Part shown: piece after piece, positions 41,273 through 49,493 of the stretch | Position numbering within the stretch: position 1 is the first letter of the stretch | Layout: each line of letters begins with the position of its first letter | Assembly: GCF_014836985.1 (NCBI RefSeq) | Contig: NZ_JACSPU010000004.1 | Span: 1 to 64,000 of the forward strand | Length of the DNA: 64,000 nt | Reading direction: 5' to 3' | Source: Planococcus wigleyi | GTDB lineage: Bacteria > Bacillota > Bacilli > Bacillales_A > Planococcaceae | Notes under the pieces: generated by a model | The model's input: only the letters and a program-made list of their open reading frames with translations | What the model was told of the DNA's origin: nothing | Database searches by the model: none | Translations under genes and position numbers: made by a program

Positions 41273-42394
41273 ATGCAGTCATTACTTTTTTTCTTTCTTG
41301 AAAACATGGCGTTGATCATCGCATTGATGTATCTCGCTTTAAAAGCGAAGGAATTATTATTCCCCAACTTGACCGAATCAACGCTTTTATTGGCACTCAG
41401 TATTTTATTCATGGGATTTTTGACTTTTTCAGTGATGTATAATCCTTACATTCATGAAGGCATGCGGCTTGATTTAAGGGAAGTGCCCCTTTATTTCATT
41501 TCCTATATTGGCGGTTGGAAAGTAGGGATACTATCTGCAATCTTTCCATCTATATACCGCTATTCACTGGGCGGACCTACAGCGATAGCTGGAATTTTAC
41601 AGACGGTGATTTTGCCGGTCATCATCGGCAGCCTGTTCCGCAATAAAAAAACAGTCAATAAATTTTTTGCCATTTTGGATATCAAAAAAATGCTTCTCGG
41701 TTTGTTGGTTTTCGAAGTCCTCAAATCAGTTTCGATGCTATTGACTACACCTTCAACTGTGCCGATCACCCTTTCAATGCTGTTTTTTGCCATGGTCGCT
41801 GTTTTGGCAATGGGCTTAATTGCGAACGGTGAAAATCACCATATACTTGTCCGCAAAGAACTGGAATTTTATTCTAATCAGGATCCCATGACACAACTGC
41901 CGAATATGCGCTTTTTTAAGAATAAAACGCAAACCTTGGTGTCCCAGTATGTACCCATCGCTATAGTTATGCTCGATGTCGATTATTTCAAAACTTATAA
42001 TGATACGCATGGCCATCAAAAAGGCGATGCTGTGCTTCGGTCGATTGGCCAGCTGTTGAGGGACCATACACGAAAAAAAGATTATGTGGCACGGTATGGT
42101 GGGGAAGAATTCATTTTCTGCATCACGGATCCTTACGATGACAATGAAGTGATGAGGATCGCTGAAAAAGTCCGTGACCAAATTGAACAATATCACTTTG
42201 AAGGTGAAGAGCTCCAGCCTGAAGGCAAATTGACGGTATCCATGGGCGTATCTTTGAATTCCTATCATAAAACTTTGGACCAGCTGATTGATGAAGCTGA
42301 TCAAGCTTTATATCAGTCCAAACGTGATGGCAGAAACCGAGTTACTGCTTTCGCAGAAAAAAAAGAAAAAGAAGTTGAAGAGGTATTTAATTAA
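41273..42394 (+). CDS. Diguanylate cyclase with 5TMR-LYT sensor domain
   Basis: A 373-residue membrane enzyme making c-di-GMP from two GTP. Residues 1-185 hold five or six helices of the 5TM-5TMR_LYT type, with NPYIHEGMRLDLREVPL and GGWKVGILSAIFPSIYRYSLGG. The GGDEF domain is at about 198-365, with the active GGEEF at 276-280 and the product-inhibition I-site RKKD at 267-270, exactly five residues before it. LYT sensors are thought to detect lytic or wall-related ligands. AAGGAG ribosome site. Single gene. Confidence 0.9.
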   Translation: MQSLLFFFLENMALIIALMYLALKAKELLFPNLTESTLLLALSILFMGFLTFSVMYNPYIHEGMRLDLREVPLYFISYIGGWKVGILSAIFPSIYRYSLGGPTAIAGILQTVILPVIIGSLFRNKKTVNKFFAILDIKKMLLGLLVFEVLKSVSMLLTTPSTVPITLSMLFFAMVAVLAMGLIANGENHHILVRKELEFYSNQDPMTQLPNMRFFKNKTQTLVSQYVPIAIVMLDVDYFKTYNDTHGHQKGDAVLRSIGQLLRDHTRKKDYVARYGGEEFIFCITDPYDDNEVMRIAEKVRDQIEQYHFEGEELQPEGKLTVSMGVSLNSYHKTLDQLIDEADQALYQSKRDGRNRVTAFAEKKEKEVEEVFN

Positions 42395-42412
42395 AGACAG
42401 CTTCAGCAAGAT

Positions 42413-42446
42413 GGCCGCATTGCATTTCAGCAACGGCTTTTTTTTA
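42413..42446 (+). terminator. Weak terminator after the diguanylate cyclase
   Basis: GCCG/CGGC short arms with a 16-base loop, then eight T. Short stem, so partial read-through into ctaG is possible. Confidence 0.35.
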
Positions 42447-42545
42447 TGAAATGAACTGTTGAAACGAAACATAGCAGGTTGCCAAACCGGGTAGAGGAGA
42501 GAAAGGCAAATCAATCAGTATGGAATGCGGGATGGGGGTGTATTG

Positions 42546-43331
42546 GTGGAACACGATATGCAACAAGGAATGGACAGTCTGGAAGCCATGGTCATTGTAG
42601 TGCTGTTTTTGGCATTTTTATTTTACCCATTAGCCGCTGCTTTAACGAGCCTGAAATTCAGGCCATGGCCGCTGTACCGCTGTTTTTTATGGGGCTTCGG
42701 TATTTTTTCTATTGCTCTGGTCATTACAGGTCCGCTGGCGGAATTTGCACAGGGAAATTTCGTTGGCCATATGTGGACCCATCTATTGCTTGGCATGCTG
42801 GCACCGCTCTTGTTGGTTCTTGCGATGCCGATGAAGCTGCTCTTGAGGTCGTTGCCCGTTCCATTAGCGAGAAAAGTATCCTGGCTACTGAAAAGCAAGC
42901 CATTTCAGCTGTTGAGCAATCCCATTACTGCGCTGATTCTAAATATTGGTGGGTTGTATGTATTATACCTGACCAGTTTGTTTGAATGGATGCACCAATC
43001 CTCAATTGTTTACCTGATCGTCCATCTACACGTATTTTTGGCGGGCTACCTGTTTACGGCATCCATCATTTACATCGATATTACAGCTCACCGACTCAGT
43101 TTTCTTTTCCGTTCAATTATCCTCATCGTCTCATTGGCCGCACACAAAATTTTGGCTAAAAGAATCTATGCAGATCCGCCGGCTGGTGTACCGGGAGATC
43201 AAGGGGAGGCAGGAGGGCAGGTGATGTACTATGGGGGCGATTTCGTCGAGTTGGTCCTCATCATCATTCTTTGCTACCAATGGTATAAAGCGACGGCACC
43301 TCGGAAAAGTGAGTCGGTGGAAGAAGGATAG
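42546..43331 (+). CDS. ctaG: Cytochrome c oxidase assembly protein, CtaG (caa3) family
   Basis: A 261-residue membrane protein with seven hydrophobic segments. The family marks are GHMWTHLLLGMLAPLLLVLAMPM, where the His may bind copper, and HLHVFLAGYLFTASIIYID. These proteins help assemble the copper centre of caa3-type oxidase in Bacillus. No oxidase genes lie nearby. A GTG at 42546 preceded by GGGGGTG is the best start; ATG 42525 would add seven residues. Followed by a long intergenic repeat. Confidence 0.82.
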   Translation: MEHDMQQGMDSLEAMVIVVLFLAFLFYPLAAALTSLKFRPWPLYRCFLWGFGIFSIALVITGPLAEFAQGNFVGHMWTHLLLGMLAPLLLVLAMPMKLLLRSLPVPLARKVSWLLKSKPFQLLSNPITALILNIGGLYVLYLTSLFEWMHQSSIVYLIVHLHVFLAGYLFTASIIYIDITAHRLSFLFRSIILIVSLAAHKILAKRIYADPPAGVPGDQGEAGGQVMYYGGDFVELVLIIILCYQWYKATAPRKSESVEEG

Positions 43332-43386
43332 CGGTAACGTTTCCAGTGCTAATTAGGGCTTCACGGGTGCTTCGGCTTTTCCTTTG

Positions 43387-43502
43387 TCCAGCTCCGGCAG
43401 CCAGCTCCTCGGGTCATAAGCCACTCTGGCTGTGCGGCAAAGAGCGCCGCTTCGCCAGTGCGTCTTATGCCTGTCAGAGCTAAACGGCTGCCTTCGCTTT
43501 TC
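43387..43502. repeat. Bacillales-type intergenic hairpin repeat
   Basis: A GC-rich element in the 43332-43625 gap. Nested complementary arms: GGCAGCC (43397)/GGCTGCC (43487), CAGCTC/GAGCT, and CATAAG (43416)/CTTATG (43465), with a GCGCCGC centre. It begins TTTGTCCAGCTCC and ends TTCGCTTTTC, like a dispersed repeat I know from many Bacillus-related genomes. Only this copy is in the window. No transposase and no clear target duplication. Confidence 0.65.
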
Positions 43503-43625
43503 TTTTTTCCCCGGCAAAAGCTCTTGTTTTGGGTTAAACTAGAGGTAAGCGTTTGGATTCGAATAATCTGCACCATTACATAAGATCGAATGAATTTGAG
43601 CATCACCATTAATAGGAGGCAATTC

Positions 43626-44576
43626 ATGAATAGTTATATTGTTATGCAAGGAGATACGTATCAGGAAGAATGTGCGGCGGGTGTCCTTTGGACGCCGCAA
43701 GTCGACAAATCAGGCATGGTGCCACATTCCTGGAACCGCATGCAGGAATTGAAAAAAGGCGACCTCGTTTTTCATTACGTCAAAGGATTTTTAGTGGCAA
43801 TCAGCCGGATACGGGAAGATTTCCATAAAGGCACAAAACCGAAGCATGCAGATGAGCAGGGAGGCAGCGAACCTGCATTTATCGCACGAACAGCTTATCG
43901 CGAATTGGATGTCCCTTTATCGATCAAGGGGTCTTTTCAGGAAATCGAGCCTTTGCTGCCAACGAAATACTCGGCTTTTCAGGAAGATGCAAACGGCAAT
44001 TCTGGCTATCTCTATCCCTGCAACGAAGAGCTGGCGATGAAATTTCTGGAATTGATCAGTTCTTTGAATGTCTTTACCTTGGAAATGGAGCAGTTGGAAT
44101 TATCGATGGAAGTGATCAAAAAGACCGCGCATAATCCATTGCTTAGCCTGATTGCAGAAGCTGAACTGGAAATAAAAACGAAAATGCGCAGAGGCAAAGA
44201 GCAGTTCCGGGAAAGCCTGTTGCCGCTTTGGAACGGGGAATGTCCAATTTGCGGCATCGCCATTGAAGAGGTGCTTACAGCGACCCATGCCAAACCGTGG
44301 AAAGACAGTTCAGATTCAGAGCGTTTGGATCCGTTCAACGGCATTTTACTTTGCGCCAACCATGCATCACTTTATTCTGCAGGCTATATCGCATTTACCG
44401 GAGGCGGCAGACTCCATATTTCAAGCCGTATTCCGGAGGAAGACTATCCAGTCTACAGATTGCGGAAAAACTTGAAGGTTCCCGTGTCAGCCGAGCATGC
44501 GCCTTATTTAAGATGGCATAAACGAATTGTTTTTGCCGAGCCGAGAAAAGTGAAGCTGATGATAAACCAGGAATAA
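43626..44576 (+). CDS. EVE-like domain plus HNH nuclease, putative modification-dependent restriction enzyme
   Basis: A 316-residue protein. The N-terminal 130 residues resemble an EVE/PUA-like reader: SYIVMQGDTYQEEC, GVLWTPQVDK and KGDLVFHYVKGFLVAISRI. Such folds bind modified bases. The C-terminal 100 residues form an HNH nuclease: CPIC, the catalytic His in TATHAKPW, then DPFNGILLCANH with Asn and final His. A helical linker separates them. EVE-HNH and SRA-HNH fusions are known modified-cytosine-dependent (type IV-like) nucleases; the target here is not shown. AGGAGG ribosome site. No methyltransferase partner adjacent, as expected for type IV. Confidence 0.75.
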   Translation: MNSYIVMQGDTYQEECAAGVLWTPQVDKSGMVPHSWNRMQELKKGDLVFHYVKGFLVAISRIREDFHKGTKPKHADEQGGSEPAFIARTAYRELDVPLSIKGSFQEIEPLLPTKYSAFQEDANGNSGYLYPCNEELAMKFLELISSLNVFTLEMEQLELSMEVIKKTAHNPLLSLIAEAELEIKTKMRRGKEQFRESLLPLWNGECPICGIAIEEVLTATHAKPWKDSSDSERLDPFNGILLCANHASLYSAGYIAFTGGGRLHISSRIPEEDYPVYRLRKNLKVPVSAEHAPYLRWHKRIVFAEPRKVKLMINQE

Positions 44577-44642
44577 TTGAATTTTGTTATGTCTTTGATT
44601 GTCTGAACTGTGCTACACTGAAAACAAGTGAATAATCATGCA

Positions 44643-44820
44643 GAAAAAAGGTGCTGATTCGTCAGTATAACAGGGAACCCGGTTAGATTCCGGGGCTGTT
44701 TCCGCAACTGTAAGTGCGTATGAAATAAGAAAATGCCACTGTTCAAACGACCTATGTCAATTGAACGGGAAGGTTCTTAGAGTAAAACGATGCACAAGCC
44801 AGGAGACCTACCTTTTTTTG
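44643..44820 (+). ncRNA. Cobalamin (AdoCbl) riboswitch aptamer
   Basis: All main conserved blocks occur in order: GGTGC near the start, GGGAACCCGGTTAGATTCCGG-type core (44674-44694), GGGGCTG, CCGCAACTGTAA, GCCACTG and the B12 box AGCCAGGAGACC (44797-44808). The P1 helix pairs AAAAAAGG with CCTTTTTTT. A terminator lies 90 bases downstream, so B12 should switch off the two following genes by premature termination. Confidence 0.93.
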
Positions 44821-44909
44821 AACGTATTTTTACTCTTCGGAAGATAAGGGAATCATACGGCAACCTTTCTATTTTTGACTGCTGGAGTATGTCTCTGAAT
44901 AGCTATGGC

Positions 44910-44944
44910 GCCGCCCTCTTTTTGAGGGCGGCTTTTTGTTGTTT
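44910..44944 (+). terminator. Riboswitch-controlled terminator
   Basis: GCCGCCCTC and GAGGGCGGC arms, five-T loop, then TTTTTGTTGTTTT. It lies between the cobalamin aptamer and the first gene. Confidence 0.85.
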
Positions 44945-44996
44945 TCGGGAGCGTTCAATGCTGTGATTTTCACCCATATGAAAAAGAGGTGAAAAG

Positions 44997-45542
44997 ATGA
45001 AGAAAGACATGCGTTACTTGTGCTATCCGTTTATGCGTGAATCAGCTGCGACCGTCGACTTTGAAATCAGAACCGATTCGCTGACGACACGTATTGGCGA
45101 AGCGTTGTCGCTGATGAAAGAAGTGGAAGCTGTTCAACGGGATCTGCAGATTCTCCAGCCAAAGGTATATCATCTGAATGGTTCAGTTCGAGGGAAGCTA
45201 GCAGTTAATGAAGAAGATTTGAATGAGTTAAGTGGCATGTATGATTATTATGTAAACTTTATTGGTGAGAAAATAGGTAATTTTGTCTTGCCGCAAGGGA
45301 CTCAAGCAGCTTGTGTGTTGCATGTATGCCGCAGCGAAGCGAAAAAATCTGTCCGTGCTTTGCATAAGGTCAGCCTGGAACGGGATGTACCGGAAATCCT
45401 CTTTGATTATGCAAACTTATTGGCGAACGTGCTGTTTACGATGGCTGTCTATGTCAATCAGCAACAGGGAGTAGAAGAAATTCCATTTATCAGCAAATCC
45501 TATCCAACTAGACCCAAAAAGAAAGAAGTGGCCAACAATTAA
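44997..45542 (+). CDS. Divergent cobalamin adenosyltransferase-like protein (PduO fold)
   Basis: A 181-residue protein. The C-terminal half fits PduO-type ATP:cob(I)alamin adenosyltransferases: FVLPQGTQAACVLHVCRSEAKKSVRAL and a final helix with FDYANLLANVLFTMAVYVN. However, the ATP-binding N-terminal motif (TKTGDxG) is absent, replaced by MRYLCYPFMRESAATV, and the RRAER-type helix reads KKSVR. It may be inactive or specialised as a cobalamin carrier or sensor. Placed directly under a cobalamin riboswitch and translationally linked (TAATG) to a BtuF gene. GAGGTG ribosome site. Confidence 0.68.
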   Translation: MKKDMRYLCYPFMRESAATVDFEIRTDSLTTRIGEALSLMKEVEAVQRDLQILQPKVYHLNGSVRGKLAVNEEDLNELSGMYDYYVNFIGEKIGNFVLPQGTQAACVLHVCRSEAKKSVRALHKVSLERDVPEILFDYANLLANVLFTMAVYVNQQQGVEEIPFISKSYPTRPKKKEVANN

Positions 45543-46477
45543 TGAAAATTACTTATTTTAAATACCTATCCATTGGAGTATTAGCATTCACACTCACCGC
45601 ATGCCAATCGGAAACATCCGACACAGAAACAACAAGCGAATCTGAAAAGCAAACAAGTTATACGGTAACAGATGATTTGGATAACGAATTGAAATTTGAT
45701 GAAGTGCCTGCCACTGTCGTGTCATTAATACCGAGCAACACCGAAATCCTTTATGAAATCGGAGCTGGAGAAAAAATTATTGGGGCTACGGATTATGATA
45801 ATTATCCAGCTGAAGCAGCTGAAGTTGAACGTGTGTCCGACTCTGTGGTTTTTAATGCGGAACGCATCATTGAATTGGATCCAGATGTTGTCATCGGCTA
45901 TTCAACAGGTGGGCCTACGGGCTACGAAGAATTAGAAGCTGCAGGCATCCAAGTTTTTGTTATCGAATCGGCTGAATCCTTTGAAGATGTCTACGGGGAC
46001 ATCGAACAGATTTCTACGGTCATGGGCCTTGAAGATAAAGGAGAAGAAGTAATAGACTCTATCCAGCAGCAAATTGAGGAAGTCCAAGAAAAAGTATCCG
46101 ACGTAGAAGAGAAAAGGCAACTGTATGTTGAAATCAGCCCATCTCCTGAAATCTACACCACCGGCCAAAAAACGTTCCAGCAGGAAATATTAGATCATGC
46201 CAATGTTGAAAACCTGTTCGGCGATCTAGAAGGATGGCCACAGATTTCTGAAGAGGAAGTCATTCAACGGAATCCGAAAATCATTGCAACAACAGTTTCT
46301 TATACGGAAGATCCCATAGAAGAGATTAAAGCACGTGAAGGTTGGAACAGCATTGACGCCGTTGAGAACGATCAGGTCTTTTTCGTGGATTCTGATATTA
46401 CTTCACGTCCGGGGCCAAGAATCGGTGAAGCGGTTGAACTGGTAGCCAAAACCGTTTATCCGGAAGCATTTAAATAG
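45542..46477 (+). CDS. btuF: Cobalamin-binding lipoprotein, BtuF-like
   Basis: A 311-residue lipoprotein of the periplasmic-binding-protein class III (helical backbone). Lipobox TLTAC about residue 21. The first lobe has VVSLIPSNTEILYEIGAGEKIIGATDYDNYP, typical of BtuF-type proteins, followed by the long central helix and IIATTVSY in the second lobe. Under the cobalamin riboswitch, so B12 or a corrinoid is the likely ligand. The usual btuC and btuD genes do not follow; a terminator comes two bases later. It must share a permease encoded elsewhere. Confidence 0.85.
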   Translation: MKITYFKYLSIGVLAFTLTACQSETSDTETTSESEKQTSYTVTDDLDNELKFDEVPATVVSLIPSNTEILYEIGAGEKIIGATDYDNYPAEAAEVERVSDSVVFNAERIIELDPDVVIGYSTGGPTGYEELEAAGIQVFVIESAESFEDVYGDIEQISTVMGLEDKGEEVIDSIQQQIEEVQEKVSDVEEKRQLYVEISPSPEIYTTGQKTFQQEILDHANVENLFGDLEGWPQISEEEVIQRNPKIIATTVSYTEDPIEEIKAREGWNSIDAVENDQVFFVDSDITSRPGPRIGEAVELVAKTVYPEAFK

Positions 46478-46478
46478 A

Positions 46479-46525
46479 ACAAAACGATCCCCGCTCCTAT
46501 TTTGCTGAGCGGGGATCGTTTTGTT
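46479..46525. terminator. Bidirectional terminator between btuF and the NAT gene
   Basis: Perfect 19-base arms (AACAAAACGATCCCCGCTC and complement), 9-base loop, A- and T-rich flanks. Confidence 0.85.
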
Positions 46526-46538
46526 TTTATCGCTTAAA

Positions 46539-47306
46539 CTAATGCAACTGCTTTTCGAGTGCCTCTTGATTGATGCCGAATTCTTCTTTCAAAACTTTCT
46601 TTTTTTCATCGGCCGACAGTTCCGTTTTATCTTTCTTGCCGTTTTCAGAGCGTGTCAGTTGGCTGCCGGATAATGTGATCCGGCCATCCGGCGTCGCACG
46701 TGTGACAAGATCGTCATGGGTGAAAGGGGAATCTTCTGAAACCTGGTTAAAGACACAGCCTTCATGAAAATCGGCCAATCGTTTTTCTTCTGTAGAAAAC
46801 CGGTACAGCACTTTTTCCTTTTCATCATTTTCCCGGATCAAGTCATAATATACATCATCCACTTGTTCTACCCGGTAAGTGCCGCTGTGGTCGGTATGCC
46901 GTTCACCGCCAAGAGGGATCGGGCTGATGGTCGAATCTCCAAAACCTGCATCGACCAAGTAAAGCGTATCAAGCTCCACTAAGATGGCCGCGTGGGTGTC
47001 AGCTTTCGACCAGCTGCCATCAGGCTTTTGCACAGTGGCCGAAATCAATTTCGCATCAAAACCCAATTCATTCAACAGCCAGTGAAACAAGCCGTTTAAT
47101 TCATAGCAGTAACCGCCACGATGCTGATTGACCACTTTGTCGTAAATACTTTCAAGATTCAAGTATATGGGCGTTCTACGAATAACATCCAAGTTTTCGA
47201 ATGGGACATTCTGCATATGCAAAGACTGCAGCTCTGCCAAATTCTGCAGGTATTGCTCCTGTTCGGTTGATGCTTTAAAACGTTTGAGGTATTCATTTTT
47301 ATTCAT
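46539..47306 (-). CDS. nat: Arylamine N-acetyltransferase
   Basis: A 255-residue acetyl-CoA-dependent enzyme acting on arylamines and hydrazines. The Cys-His-Asp triad is visible: Cys in RGGYCYELNGLF about residue 68, His in DTHAAILVE about 106 and Asp in YLVDAGFGD about 121. The N-terminal helical region VPFENLDVI is also standard. Full length. Ribosome site is weak: GAAAGG lies about 12 bases before the ATG. Single gene, convergent with btuF. Confidence 0.9.
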   Translation of the reverse strand: MNKNEYLKRFKASTEQEQYLQNLAELQSLHMQNVPFENLDVIRRTPIYLNLESIYDKVVNQHRGGYCYELNGLFHWLLNELGFDAKLISATVQKPDGSWSKADTHAAILVELDTLYLVDAGFGDSTISPIPLGGERHTDHSGTYRVEQVDDVYYDLIRENDEKEKVLYRFSTEEKRLADFHEGCVFNQVSEDSPFTHDDLVTRATPDGRITLSGSQLTRSENGKKDKTELSADEKKKVLKEEFGINQEALEKQLH

Positions 47307-47500
47307 TATAGCTATTCATTCCTTTCGAGTGGGTTATTCCTATTGATTACAACTGCGCGAAGAATATTCAACCAAATCAATTCATTTGGTGTAAGAATTG
47401 ATATGCCGTGGTATAGTGAATAAGAAGTTAAAATTTAAATGAATGCAAGTGAATTTATGGTATGGGAGTTACCCATCCACAAAAAATAGAAAGCAGGGTG

Positions 47501-48505
47501 ATGGATTTGGTATCAACTACTGATGTCGCAAAACATGCAGGTGTCTCCCAGACGACTGTCTCACGTGTTTTGAATAAACCGGATCAAGTAAAAAAAGAAA
47601 CGTACGATAAAGTGATGGCTGCCGTCAGTGAATTAAACTATTCAGCTGACGGCATCTTAGAAGCAGTTCCATCTGCGGCTAAAACCAATACGATCAGTGT
47701 GATAGCAGGAGCTGTGGATGATCCGATATTTATCGGCAGCGCTCCAATGATCATCAGCTATGCAAAAAGGCAAGGATACCAAGTGGATATTCATTTCATG
47801 GCCGACGAAAACGAAGAGGATGTCTATAAAACGGTTCTCTCCAGTAACGTGGCAGGGATGATTCTGGTTTCTGTCTTGCTTGATGATGCGATTCATGAAA
47901 AAATGACCAATGCGAATGTGCCGTTTGTATTATTGAATTCCAGCTATTCAAATGCCAAACACTCGATTGGAGTGAATAATGTGGATGCCGGTTATCTGGC
48001 TGCGAGCCATCTTCTGAATGCCAACCATCAGGAAATTGCCTGGGTAGGCGGACCTTTGAAGAATCCTGCTTATAAAGAACGTTTTTTGGGGTTCATCCAG
48101 GCTCTTCAGGAAGCGAAAAGCAAAATCCGCAAAAAACGGTTGGTGATTTCCGCAACGGACAAAGCTTCCTTGCAAAAAGTGTATGAAGATCTTCAAGCTT
48201 TAAAGAAAAAACCGACCGCGATCGTTGCAGCAACAGATGAAATTGCCATACAGCTTTTGGATTTTTACCAGGAAGCGGGCTATCAAATTCCCACAGATAT
48301 CAGCATTGTCGGCATCGGCAATTCGGAAATCGGCCGCCATTCAGCTATTGGGTTAACAAGTGTAGGAACTCCCGATAGTATTGAGAACCTCGGACAGGAA
48401 ACCGTTAAACGGCTGTTTGATATTCTAACGCTCAACCAGGACGACGCTTTTGATGTCAACAGGGAAGTCCAGTTATATGAACGGAGAACGACTGCACAGC
48501 TTTAA
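47501..48505 (+). CDS. LacI/GalR family transcriptional regulator
   Basis: A 334-residue regulator. The helix-turn-helix is at the N-terminus (STTDVAKHAGVSQTTVSRVLN), with the hinge helix about 50-60. The periplasmic-binding-like sugar domain follows, with VPFVLLNSSYS, HLLNANHQEIAWVGG and PTAIVAATDEIAIQLLDFY. Several starts are in frame (GTG 47498, ATG 47501, TTG 47507) after AGGGTG; ATG 47501 is taken. No sugar genes adjoin, so the regulon lies elsewhere. Similar to the MsmR/RafR type by layout only. Confidence 0.87.
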   Translation: MDLVSTTDVAKHAGVSQTTVSRVLNKPDQVKKETYDKVMAAVSELNYSADGILEAVPSAAKTNTISVIAGAVDDPIFIGSAPMIISYAKRQGYQVDIHFMADENEEDVYKTVLSSNVAGMILVSVLLDDAIHEKMTNANVPFVLLNSSYSNAKHSIGVNNVDAGYLAASHLLNANHQEIAWVGGPLKNPAYKERFLGFIQALQEAKSKIRKKRLVISATDKASLQKVYEDLQALKKKPTAIVAATDEIAIQLLDFYQEAGYQIPTDISIVGIGNSEIGRHSAIGLTSVGTPDSIENLGQETVKRLFDILTLNQDDAFDVNREVQLYERRTTAQL

Positions 48506-48596
48506 TGATCTGTGTTCTTCAAAAATGCGGGAAGGTGTCTCCGCAAGCTTACAATATAGTCTTACCCTAACAGGGAGACTGTTTAAACCGCAATGA

Positions 48597-48636
48597 AAAG
48601 AGCTGCACCGGTAAAATATGCCGGTGCAGCTCTTCT
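48597..48636. terminator. Terminator between the LacI gene and the YqcI gene
   Basis: AAGAGCTGCACCGG and CCGGTGCAGCTCTT arms, 8-base loop. Works at least for the plus strand and perhaps both. Confidence 0.8.
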
Positions 48637-48651
48637 TCAGTTATTCACCAT

Positions 48652-49386
48652 TTATTTCATTTCTTTATGTGTAAATGGACATTTTCCTTGAATCGGTTCG
48701 CTGTCGTCTCCGATGAAAAACTGTTTCCATTCATTGTGCTCAGGATCTCCGAAATGGCTGATGTCGGGATGTGTCGGCAAGTGGTCCCAGGCTTCAACAC
48801 GCTGGCGGACTTTTTCGCGTGACATGACGCCGCCTTTCTCGGTTCCTTTCAGCCCTTCAAAGATGCGGCGTGGCTGGAACCCAAGAACCATGGCATTTCC
48901 CAGGTCGCGTGTTTTTCGCTGTTTGTAAGCCGGGGTATTCCCGAAAATGAAGATCGGCTCTCCTTGGAATGTGAAATCCCATAAATAATGGTCAGGATCC
49001 CGTGGAGCTTCTTTTGGCCACTCCATGTCATCTTCGTCATGCAAATACTGGAGGATATCCCAGAATTGCTGGCGGTAAGTTTCCAGTGAACCTTCTTCTT
49101 TGAAAGGTTCAACAAATACGAATAGACCATGGCGCTTGTGTTTCGGGTCGTTGAATAAGGTCAGGAACGCTTCAACTGCATCAGGCAAATTGCTCCAATC
49201 GTCTTGTGTGATGTATGCGTAACGCAATTCCCCTTTCAATTCTCCGCTCATTCCGAAATAACAAGGAAAGGTTTTGTCGGTTACGGTTTCATGAAACGTC
49301 TTGTATTCGGCCAATAGCCATTCAGGCAAGTCCGTTCGTGCTGTGAAATCTTCTTTCGTCAATAAAGCTGAGCTTGTGCTTATCAT
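48652..49386 (-). CDS. YqcI/YcgG family protein
   Basis: A 244-residue cytosolic protein of the YqcI/YcgG family. Marks are PCYFGMSGELKGELRYAYI, FVFVEPF, and the HYLWDFTFQGEPIFIFGNTPAY core, with a C-terminal CPF. Related to the guanitoxin-type haem-oxygenase-like GntA group by some databases; activity here unknown. GGAGG eight bases upstream sets ATG 49386, 30 codons inside the longest frame. Single gene. Confidence 0.82.
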   Translation of the reverse strand: MISTSSALLTKEDFTARTDLPEWLLAEYKTFHETVTDKTFPCYFGMSGELKGELRYAYITQDDWSNLPDAVEAFLTLFNDPKHKRHGLFVFVEPFKEEGSLETYRQQFWDILQYLHDEDDMEWPKEAPRDPDHYLWDFTFQGEPIFIFGNTPAYKQRKTRDLGNAMVLGFQPRRIFEGLKGTEKGGVMSREKVRQRVEAWDHLPTHPDISHFGDPEHNEWKQFFIGDDSEPIQGKCPFTHKEMK

Positions 49387-49455
49387 CCATTGTTCCTCCA
49401 TATGCATAAAATAACGTCTCTTTTCTACTTCCCTAAGAAGTGGGGGGCAAAACAA

Positions 49456-49484
49456 AAACGGCTGAGAAACTCTCAACCGTTCGA
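49456..49484 (-). terminator. Terminator of the DUF2207 gene
   Basis: AACGGCTGAGA and TCTCAACCGTT arms with one mismatch and a short loop; on the minus strand it ends in TTTTTG. Confidence 0.7.
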
Positions 49485-49493
49485 ATTGTTTAT

